52,818 nucleotides of DNA from Moraxella sp. (GTDB taxonomy: Bacteria > Pseudomonadota > Gammaproteobacteria > Pseudomonadales > Moraxellaceae), in NCBI GenBank assembly GCA_030530785.1, contig JAUMUJ010000012.1, forward strand, positions 1 to 52,818, in the 5' to 3' direction. Numbering within the stretch: the stretch's first letter is position 1; every line of letters starts with the position of its first letter. Below are positions 46,300 to 52,818 of this stretch, in pieces. Made by a program: the position numbers and the translations under genes. The notes beneath the pieces are model-generated. The model ran no database searches, was not told where the DNA came from, and saw nothing but the letters and a program-made list of their open reading frames with translations.

Positions 46300-47439
46300 A
46301 TGTTATTTGATTATGAAACTTTAAAGCTCATCTGGTGGTTGTTGGTAGGCGTGCTACTCATTGGCTTTACCATCATGGACGGTCATGACATGGGTGTGTG
46401 CAGTCTTTTGCCTTTTGTGGGTAAAACAGACGATGAACGCCGTGTGGTTGTCAATACCGTAGGGGCTCACTGGGAAGGTAACCAAGTGTGGTTTATCACC
46501 GCAGGCGGGGCGATTTTTGCTGCCTTGCCATTGGTGTATGCCACCGCATTTAGTGGCTTTTACTGGGCATTGATAGCGGTGCTTTGGGCGTTATTTTTGC
46601 GACCTGTCGGCTTTAAATACCGTAGCATGGTGCATAGTGACACTTGGCGAAAAACGTGGGATTGGGGGCTGTTTATTGGCTCATTTGTCCCTGCGGTGGT
46701 GTTTGGTGTGGCATTTGGTAACTTATTTTTAGGCGTGCCATTTAGTTTTGATGAGTATTTGGTTTCTACCTATACAGGGTCATTTTTTGCCTTACTAAAT
46801 CCCTTCGCCATTTTGTGTGGGCTGGTCAGTGCCACCATGATGATAACGCAAGGCGGAGTGTATTTGGCTCACCGTACCGAAGGCGAAATCCAAGAACGCA
46901 CCAAAAAATTTACCATGATTTCTGCCGTTGCCATGTCGGTGCTGTTTGTGCTGGCGGGTTTTTGGGTGGCAAACTTAGATGGTTATGTCATCACAAGCCA
47001 AGTGGACAAGGGGGCGTTTATTGACCCCATCAGTAAAACCGTAACCACCGAGCAAGGTGCTTGGCTTGCCAATTTTAAAGCCAATGGCGTGCTGTGGATA
47101 TTTCCCGTGCTTGGGGTGGTCATGCCCATCGTGGCGGTGCTTGTCATGAAATCAGGACGAACGCTGACAGCCTTTGTGCTATCTAGTGTGGCGGTATTTG
47201 GGGTTATCATGACCGCAGGTGTGGCATTATTCCCATTTTATATGCCATCATCGTCCGACCCTCGTTCAAGCCTGACTGTGTGGGACAGTGCGTCTAGTCA
47301 GCTGACGCTTATGGTGATGGTTTATGTGGTGGTGTTTTTGCTACCTGTGGTGCTTGCCTACACCAGTTGGGCGTATGCCGTCATGCGTGGTAAAGTTACC
47401 AAAGCCTACATTAAAGAAAACGAACATACATTATACTAG
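46300..47439 (+). CDS. cydB: Cytochrome bd ubiquinol oxidase subunit II
   Basis: A 379-residue subunit with about eight or nine membrane segments and the family marks WWLLVGVLLIGFTIMDGHDMG, NTVGAHWEGNQVWFITAGGA, RPVGFKYR and FGNLFLGVPF. It forms the heterodimer with CydA. The start at 46300 has AAAGGAG upstream; the longer frame to 46258 overlaps cydA. cydX follows nine bases after the stop. Confidence 0.95.
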   Translation: MLFDYETLKLIWWLLVGVLLIGFTIMDGHDMGVCSLLPFVGKTDDERRVVVNTVGAHWEGNQVWFITAGGAIFAALPLVYATAFSGFYWALIAVLWALFLRPVGFKYRSMVHSDTWRKTWDWGLFIGSFVPAVVFGVAFGNLFLGVPFSFDEYLVSTYTGSFFALLNPFAILCGLVSATMMITQGGVYLAHRTEGEIQERTKKFTMISAVAMSVLFVLAGFWVANLDGYVITSQVDKGAFIDPISKTVTTEQGAWLANFKANGVLWIFPVLGVVMPIVAVLVMKSGRTLTAFVLSSVAVFGVIMTAGVALFPFYMPSSSDPRSSLTVWDSASSQLTLMVMVYVVVFLLPVVLAYTSWAYAVMRGKVTKAYIKENEHTLY

Positions 47440-47448
47440 GAGATTATC

Positions 47449-47568
47449 ATGTGGTATTTTGCATGGATTTTAGGTTTGGGTTTTGCTGTACTGCTCTCTA
47501 TCATCAGTGCAGTTTGGGTGGAGTTTGAAGAAAGCCGTGATAAAACCTTTAAAACAAAAAAGGAGTAG
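47449..47568 (+). CDS. cydX: Cytochrome bd oxidase small subunit CydX
   Basis: A 39-residue membrane protein: N-terminal MWYFAWILGLGFA matches the CydX/YbgT start closely, one hydrophobic helix at about residues 3-24, then an acidic/basic tail with EFEES. CydX stabilises the heme centres of cytochrome bd. An AGGAG site lies in the cydB stop region. The gene is followed by a strong terminator. Confidence 0.9.
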   Translation: MWYFAWILGLGFAVLLSIISAVWVEFEESRDKTFKTKKE

Positions 47569-47574
47569 CACAAC

Positions 47575-47602
47575 AAACCCACCTGTTTAGGTGGGTTTTT
47601 TT
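47575..47602. terminator. Bidirectional terminator between cydX and rmlC
   Basis: A perfect 10-bp stem (AAACCCACCT / AGGTGGGTTT) with loop GTTT and a T run on the plus side; it serves the cyd operon and the convergent rml operon. Confidence 0.9.
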
Positions 47603-48158
47603 AAAATAAATCCGCTTGATAAAAAGCACTTGCCATCTTGTCTTTGTCTGTTAATATAAATCCCCCATCGCCTTGCCAATCAATCGCCAAGTCAGGGTCA
47701 TTCCACACAATGCTCCGTTCGCTGTCTTTGTCATAAAAATTGGTGGTTTTATACAAAAACTGGGTGTCATCATCTAACGCCACAAAGCCATGAGCAAAGC
47801 CTTCGGGTATCCAAAACTGGCGGTGGTTATCGCCTGTCAGCTCCACGCCCACCCATTGCCCAAAGGTGGGACTGTTTTTGCGAATGTCCACCGCCACGTC
47901 CCACGCTCGCCCCTGTACCACACGCACCAGTTTGCCTTGGGCAAATGGTGGGAGCTGATAATGCAGACCACGCAACACGCCTTTTTTTGACACTGAGTGA
48001 TTATCTTGCACAAAGGCAGGTGCGATAAAGCCACGTTCTGTTAAAGCGGTTGTAAACTTTTGCTGATTAAAACTTTCAAAAAAACAGCCCCGCTCATCAT
48101 CAAAGACTTTCGGTTCAAAAATCAAAAGCTCTGGAATTTTGGTTTCAATGACATTCAT
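47601..48158 (-). CDS. rmlC: dTDP-4-dehydrorhamnose 3,5-epimerase
   Basis: Third enzyme of dTDP-L-rhamnose synthesis, a cupin of 185 residues. Conserved segments: FDDERGCFFESFN, QDNHSVSKKGVLRGLHYQ with the catalytic His66, HRQFWIPEGFAHGF and the closing KDKMA. It is the last gene of the rmlB-rmlD-rmlA-rmlC operon, one base after rmlA. Confidence 0.95.
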   Translation of the reverse strand: MNVIETKIPELLIFEPKVFDDERGCFFESFNQQKFTTALTERGFIAPAFVQDNHSVSKKGVLRGLHYQLPPFAQGKLVRVVQGRAWDVAVDIRKNSPTFGQWVGVELTGDNHRQFWIPEGFAHGFVALDDDTQFLYKTTNFYDKDSERSIVWNDPDLAIDWQGDGGFILTDKDKMASAFYQADLF

Positions 48159-48159
48159 G

Positions 48160-49038
48160 TTAATGCTCTTTTGATAAATTTAAAATATATTGACCATAGC
48201 CTGTTTTTTTAAAGAATTCGCCACGAGATTTTAATTGGGCAGGGTCAATCCAACCATGATTAAAAGCAATCTCTTCTAAGCAGGCGACTTTTAGACCTTG
48301 GCGATTTTCAATGGTTTGTACAAATGAAGATGCTTCTAATAGGCTATCATGTGTGCCTGTGTCTAACCACGCAAAACCTCGACCCAATAACTCCACATTT
48401 AAATTACCTTGATTAAGATAAATGTTATTAACATCGGTAATCTCTAATTCGCCACGCTCTGACGGTTTGATGTTTTTGGCAATATTGACCACGTCATTAT
48501 CATAAAAGTACAAACCTGTTACGGCATAATTGGACTTTGGGTTTTTGGGTTTTTCTTCTATGCTTAATGCTTTGCCATTTTTATCAAACTCTACCACGCC
48601 AAATCGCTCTGGGTCATTGACATAATAACCAAAGACGGTCGCTCCTGTTTGTTGCTCGCTGGCTCTTTTTAATTGGTCGCTAAAATGCTGACCATAAAAA
48701 ATATTATCACCCAAAATGAGACAAACATTATCATCACCAATAAACTCTTCGCCCAAAATGAATGCCTGTGCCAAACCATCGGGGCTGGGTTGTACTTTAT
48801 AAGACAGACGAATGCCAATCTCTTCGCCTGTACCTAAGAGTTTTTCAAAGTTGGGCAAATCTTCGGGTGTGGAGATGATTAAAATTTCACGAATGCCTGC
48901 CAACATCAGTACTGATAAGGGATAATAAATCATCGGTTTGTCATAAATGGGCAACAGTTGTTTTGATGTTCCCATCGTAATGGGATAAAGGCGAGTGCCT
49001 GACCCACCTGCTAAAATAATGCCTTTACGGTTTTTCAT
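48160..49038 (-). CDS. rmlA: Glucose-1-phosphate thymidylyltransferase
   Basis: Transfers dTMP to glucose-1-phosphate, the first step of dTDP-L-rhamnose synthesis. The 292-residue product has the nucleotide-binding [15 protein letters not shown] (residues 5-19), [23 protein letters not shown] and the [20 protein letters not shown] block. The ATG at 49038 overlaps the rmlD stop by four bases; the upstream open frame only mirrors rmlD. Confidence 0.95.
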   Translation of the reverse strand: MKNRKGIILAGGSGTRLYPITMGTSKQLLPIYDKPMIYYPLSVLMLAGIREILIISTPEDLPNFEKLLGTGEEIGIRLSYKVQPSPDGLAQAFILGEEFIGDDNVCLILGDNIFYGQHFSDQLKRASEQQTGATVFGYYVNDPERFGVVEFDKNGKALSIEEKPKNPKSNYAVTGLYFYDNDVVNIAKNIKPSERGELEITDVNNIYLNQGNLNVELLGRGFAWLDTGTHDSLLEASSFVQTIENRQGLKVACLEEIAFNHGWIDPAQLKSRGEFFKKTGYGQYILNLSKEH

Positions 49039-49961
49039 GATTGATTTTCCGATTGAGTTAAGGTTTTTAATACTTGTTCCACGCCAAATTGCCAATGGGG
49101 CAAACTGATATTAAATTGGGTTTTTAATTTATCGCAATTTAATCTTGAATTTAAAGGACGTTTGGCGGGAGTAGGGTAATCGCTTGTGGGAATGGGATTA
49201 ACCATATTGACTTTTAATTCAATATTTAACTTGCGAGCGGTATTAAAAATAAACTGTGCATAATCATACCATGAGCAATAACCACTGGGTGCTAAATGAT
49301 AATGCCCAATGAAACCATTTTTGTCAAAATTTGATGAGTGTTGATATGTTTGCAGTATGTGAGCGGTAATATCAGCGATTAAAAAAGCAGGTGTGGGCGA
49401 GCCAATTTGGTCATTGATGATATTTAATGTATCTCTCTCTTTGCCAAGCTTTAACATGGTTTTTAAAAAATTATGACCATAAACACCATAAACCCAACTG
49501 GTGCGAATGTTAATAAATGAACAGCCACTATTTTCTAAGGCAATCTCACCTTGTCTTTTGGAGTATCCATAATGGTTAATGGGATTGGTTGTGTCATTTT
49601 CTATCCATGCCTCATCGCCTTGCCCGTCAAAGACATAATCGGTGGAATAATGAATCAATAGGGCATTGATTTTTTTGGCACAAAAGGCTAAATGCTTGAC
49701 TGCCAAATGGTTAATTAAGTCGGCATTATCTGTATCGGTTTCAGCGTTATCCACGGCAGTGTAAGCGGTGGCATTAACAATCACATCGGGCTGATAATCA
49801 TCAATGACAGACGATATGGCATTAAAATCCGCCACATCGCCACAATGACCGTCTTGATTGGTGTTTCTATTAAGGGCTAATACTTGCCCCAAAGGTTGCA
49901 AGGCACGATGTAATTCAAAACCCACCTGTCCGTTTTTGCCCAATAATAATATTTTTGTCAT
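49035..49961 (-). CDS. rmlD: dTDP-4-dehydrorhamnose reductase
   Basis: The final reductase of the pathway, an extended-SDR of 308 residues. Visible: GKNGQVG at 8-14, [14 protein letters not shown], the catalytic region YSTDYVFDG followed by [10 protein letters not shown] (YxxxK), and RTSWVYG. The gene lies five bases after rmlB and overlaps rmlA, so all four rml genes are tightly linked. Confidence 0.94.
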   Translation of the reverse strand: MTKILLLGKNGQVGFELHRALQPLGQVLALNRNTNQDGHCGDVADFNAISSVIDDYQPDVIVNATAYTAVDNAETDTDNADLINHLAVKHLAFCAKKINALLIHYSTDYVFDGQGDEAWIENDTTNPINHYGYSKRQGEIALENSGCSFINIRTSWVYGVYGHNFLKTMLKLGKERDTLNIINDQIGSPTPAFLIADITAHILQTYQHSSNFDKNGFIGHYHLAPSGYCSWYDYAQFIFNTARKLNIELKVNMVNPIPTSDYPTPAKRPLNSRLNCDKLKTQFNISLPHWQFGVEQVLKTLTQSENQS

Positions 49962-49966
49962 AAAAA

Positions 49967-51037
49967 TTATTCGCCTTGATAGTGTTTTTTAATCCAGTTT
50001 TGGTATTCGCCACTTTGGACATTGGCGACCCATGCTTGATTTGCCAAATACCACTCTACGGTTTTACGCAATCCGCTTTCAAAGGTTTCCTGTGGTCGCC
50101 AGCCCAATTCACGTTCAATCTTACTGGCATCAATGGCATAACGCACATCATGTCCTGCTCGGTCTTTGACGTGGGTAATTAAATCTTTGTAATGCTTTAT
50201 GCCATTTGGTTTATTTGGGGCTAGCTCTTCTAATAATTCACAGATTTTATGCACGACATCAATATTACGTTGTTCATTATGACCGCCAATGTTATAGGTT
50301 TGTCCAATATCAGCTTTGGTTGCCACCAAATATAAAGCGCGGGCGTGGTCTTCTACAAACAGCCAATCACGGATTTGTAAACCGTTGCCATAAACGGGCA
50401 AAGGTTTGCCATTGATGGCATTTAAGATGATGAGCGGAATGAGCTTTTCGGGAAAATGATAATAGCCGTAATTATTAGAGCAATTTGTGATAATGACAGG
50501 CAAACCATAAGTTCTATGCCACGCTCTGACCAAATGGTCGGAGCTGGCTTTGCTGGCTGAATAGGGTGAGCTTGGGGCATAAGCGGTGGTTTCGGTAAAT
50601 AAATCATCAGTGCCATGCAAATCGCCATAGACTTCATCGGTGGAGATATGATGAAATCTAAAAATTGCCTTTTTGTCGTTGGCTAAACCATCATAATATT
50701 GGCGAGCCACTTCTAATAAAGTATAAGTACCGATGATATTGGTTTGGATAAATTCTGCTGAGCCTGTGATGGATCTATCTACATGGCTCTCTGCCGCCAA
50801 GTGCATGATAATATCAGGACAAAAATCATAAAACAATTGGCGGATTTTTTCTTTATCGCAAATGTCCGTTTGGCTAAACTCATAACGGGGATTGTCGCTA
50901 ATGCTTGCCAAAGATTCTAAATTACCTGCATAAGTTAATTTATCCACGTTTAATACCGTATCATCAGTATGGTTGATGATATGACGAATGACGGATGAAC
51001 CGATAAAACCTGCCCCGCCTGTGATGAGAATGTTCAT
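49967..51037 (-). CDS. rmlB: dTDP-glucose 4,6-dehydratase
   Basis: Second enzyme of the pathway. A 356-residue SDR with NAD-binding GGAGFIGS (residues 7-14), [23 protein letters not shown], and the catalytic YxxxK in [12 protein letters not shown] near 165-176, ending with [12 protein letters not shown] and [13 protein letters not shown]. It starts 15 bases after a glycosyltransferase-like gene on the same strand, so five minus-strand genes are probably cotranscribed. Confidence 0.96.
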   Translation of the reverse strand: MNILITGGAGFIGSSVIRHIINHTDDTVLNVDKLTYAGNLESLASISDNPRYEFSQTDICDKEKIRQLFYDFCPDIIMHLAAESHVDRSITGSAEFIQTNIIGTYTLLEVARQYYDGLANDKKAIFRFHHISTDEVYGDLHGTDDLFTETTAYAPSSPYSASKASSDHLVRAWHRTYGLPVIITNCSNNYGYYHFPEKLIPLIILNAINGKPLPVYGNGLQIRDWLFVEDHARALYLVATKADIGQTYNIGGHNEQRNIDVVHKICELLEELAPNKPNGIKHYKDLITHVKDRAGHDVRYAIDASKIERELGWRPQETFESGLRKTVEWYLANQAWVANVQSGEYQNWIKKHYQGE

Positions 51038-51052
51038 AATATCTCTCTATGA

Positions 51053-52141
51053 TTAAATCAGTGATAAAGAAGTATGTGGCTGAATGTCTAAAATATATTT
51101 AATCCAATTACCAAAGGCGTATTTTTCGGTAATGGATTTGTCTAAAATTGTATAGGGATTGTGCAAAAATTCTTGAAACTTTTCTAAATCTAAATTTTGA
51201 TTATCCCAAATAAATACATTATCAGGGTGATATAGGTCATATTCCATGACTTTTGGATTATTGGTAATGAGTTTTTTGTGATAATGAATGGCTTCAAAAA
51301 AGCGAAATGATAAGCCGTCATGCTCTTCCTTGACAAAATCCACCAAAACGTCTGAATTTTTGACATGATTAAGATTGTCTTCAAAGCTCATGGAATAATC
51401 TAAAAATTGAATTTTATCAGCGTTTTGATATTCGTGGCGACCTTCTGATTTTTTATCTAGGATATAAAATTTTGGCGTGATGTTATATTGGCTGATTTGA
51501 CCCAAAAAGCCATCTATCATGGGTGTGCGGTTTGACCAATGTCTTCCCACAAAATAAATCTGTGGATTGTGCGGATTATAGAGAGAGAGAGTTTCATCTT
51601 TGTCAAAATCAAAATAAAAATTGGTGGTACTAAGCAGGTTAAATTGTGGGTTATTTTTAATGTCATTGACATCAAAAGCAAAAAATCGCTCAAACTTTGG
51701 GACATATTCCATGATTTCAGGAAATATGCTAAAACCGTCCCAGTGATATGCCACATTATGATGAGCCAGCTGATAAACTTTATCAAAAACAAAAGGTTCA
51801 AAAATAGATGCGTGAATAAATAAAGTATAATCTAATTTATCTTTACCGTAGGTAAGACCATGAGCATGAAACTGATGGGCAAGATTGTCTTCTAAAAATG
51901 TTTTGGCTTGACGTTTGGCTTTGTAATTGCGTTCACCTAAAAATACATGGCGTAAAAATTTATACACTTTTTCCCAGTTATTTTTGTAGCGAAAAGGGCG
52001 ATAAGTACCATCAATGACAGTAAATCCATGATATTTAAGGTTTTTTATTATCATGTCGGACAGACCCACCACATCAGGCATGGCGAGCATGATGGTTTTA
52101 CCTGTACCAAATTTATCATCAGAGATGGGCGTATTGCTCAT
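51053..52141 (-). CDS. Putative glycosyltransferase (GT-B type) of surface glycan synthesis
   Basis: A 362-residue cytosolic protein. Residues 16-30 give a strand-loop (TIMLAMPDVVGLSDM), and the C-terminal half has the shape of a GT-B acceptor/donor domain: YFVGRHW and the SFRFFEAIHYHKKLITNN block typical of the sugar-nucleotide binding helix (Glu in FEA). No close named family is recognised; it resembles capsule/LOS glycosyltransferases of Haemophilus and Moraxella. Its position directly before the rhamnose genes suggests a rhamnosyltransferase or a partner in rhamnose-containing glycan assembly. The gene is A+T-rich compared with the rest of the window. Confidence 0.55.
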   Translation of the reverse strand: MSNTPISDDKFGTGKTIMLAMPDVVGLSDMIIKNLKYHGFTVIDGTYRPFRYKNNWEKVYKFLRHVFLGERNYKAKRQAKTFLEDNLAHQFHAHGLTYGKDKLDYTLFIHASIFEPFVFDKVYQLAHHNVAYHWDGFSIFPEIMEYVPKFERFFAFDVNDIKNNPQFNLLSTTNFYFDFDKDETLSLYNPHNPQIYFVGRHWSNRTPMIDGFLGQISQYNITPKFYILDKKSEGRHEYQNADKIQFLDYSMSFEDNLNHVKNSDVLVDFVKEEHDGLSFRFFEAIHYHKKLITNNPKVMEYDLYHPDNVFIWDNQNLDLEKFQEFLHNPYTILDKSITEKYAFGNWIKYILDIQPHTSLSLI

Positions 52142-52250
52142 AAAATCGTGATTTGTTCAAAAATTTTTGGGTTATTATACAATATTTTGCTGAAAAATGT
52201 GGAAAATTATTGTAAAATTAGTCGTCATGTTTAACCAAATAGTAAGCCTT

Positions 52251-52818
52251 ATGGATAACTCATTGATATCAATAATTATTCCATGCTTTAATGCGGAAAA
52301 GTATATTGCTGAGACATTAGACAGCGTGATAAATCAAACCTATCAAAACATTGAAGTTATTGCCATTGATGATGGTTCAACAGATAATACACAAAAATTA
52401 CTGTGTGAATATCAGCAAAAAATGCCAAACCTAAAAGTCATCAGTCAGCAAAATACTTACTATGTCATTGCCCGACAAAATGCCATCACCCATGCAAAGG
52501 GTAAGTATTTGGTCTGTTTAGACAGTGATGATAAACTGCATCCAACTTATATAGAAAAATGCCATCAGCTTGCCGAAAAAGAACATTTGGATATTGTCTA
52601 TGCAGATGCTTGGTGTTTTGATGCAAAGAATAAAAAATGGGATTTGCCAGAATTTAAGTTGCCTGATTTTTTACATTGTAATTGTATCTACGTTACAGCG
52701 ATGATTAGGAAGTCAGCATTTGATGAAGTTGGCGGGTTTGACACCAGTTTAACGCAGTTTGAAGATTGGGATTTATTTATTTCCATCATTAAACATAATA
52801 AAAAAAGAATGAATAATG
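52251..52818 (+). CDS. Family 2 glycosyltransferase, N-terminal part (cut by the window edge)
   Basis: The frame is open to the last base; 189 codons are visible. GT2 features: SIIIPCFNAEKYIAETLDS at the start, IDDGSTDNT near 38-46, the DxD-like DSDD near 92-95, and later ETxF-like GGFDTSLTQFEDWDLF. It is divergent from the minus-strand GT/rml operon. An in-frame ATG at 52227 is an alternative start; neither has a strong ribosome site. With the rml genes it marks a surface polysaccharide region extending past the window. Confidence 0.85.
   Translation, partial: MDNSLISIIIPCFNAEKYIAETLDSVINQTYQNIEVIAIDDGSTDNTQKLLCEYQQKMPNLKVISQQNTYYVIARQNAITHAKGKYLVCLDSDDKLHPTYIEKCHQLAEKEHLDIVYADAWCFDAKNKKWDLPEFKLPDFLHCNCIYVTAMIRKSAFDEVGGFDTSLTQFEDWDLFISIIKHNKKRMNN

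Overview
The window reads as chromosomal DNA of a Moraxella-like gammaproteobacterium (family Moraxellaceae). The basis is moderate GC, tightly packed short operons, and locus orders I associate with that family: dnaG/bamD divergent from rluD/pgeF, prmC-moeB, and pyrG-kdsA-eno-ftsB-ispD. The protein types also fit (CysB, UbiE and UbiB of gammaproteobacterial type, CydABX, YghU). I saw no rRNA, tRNA, CRISPR array, prophage or intact insertion sequence. The species is inferred, not proven.

Layout. 1-1119: the tail of a DUF5655-like protein and a glutathione transferase. 1116-6312: primase dnaG behind the outer-membrane assembly lipoprotein bamD, divergent from rluD, pgeF and a yeaC-like gene. 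6348-9870: ubiB and ubiE (ubiquinone), then two orphan genes, one of them secreted. 9961-19115: cysB, an ampG-like permease coupled to prmC and moeB, a second UbiB-family kinase, a DASS anion transporter, an L,D-transpeptidase lipoprotein and a yceI gene. 19152-20461: a two-part ThrE/YjjP-YjjB exporter.

20671-31026 is the housekeeping array pyrG, kdsA, eno, ftsB, ispD, comEC. It is interrupted by accessory genes: a secreted protein after pyrG, another after kdsA, and a minus-strand block between kdsA and eno. That block holds a small HExxH metallopeptidase-like gene followed by two paralogous lipoprotein genes and a frameshifted third copy. A likely metallo-enzyme followed by tandem, decaying copies of one small exported protein is the layout of polymorphic toxin/immunity loci. 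This is the best candidate for an undescribed system here, though its function is inferred only from architecture.

31102-39175: sppA, a decayed DUF2218-like fragment, lrgAB, htpX, a lytic transglycosylase, a divergent Frm2-type nitroreductase/LysR pair, a relic of an IS630-type transposase, dusA and lpxH. A 13-bp palindrome in the nitroreductase/LysR promoter region recurs almost exactly upstream of yceI, suggesting a shared regulator. 39301-44388 is one co-directional run: a secreted protein, yghU, a small membrane protein and a Yej-type peptide ABC transporter without a substrate-binding protein. 44709-47568 encodes cytochrome bd oxidase (cydA, cydB and the 39-residue cydX). 47601 to the end is a surface-glycan region: rmlB-rmlD-rmlA-rmlC for dTDP-L-rhamnose behind a glycosyltransferase-like gene, and a divergent family 2 glycosyltransferase cut by the window edge.
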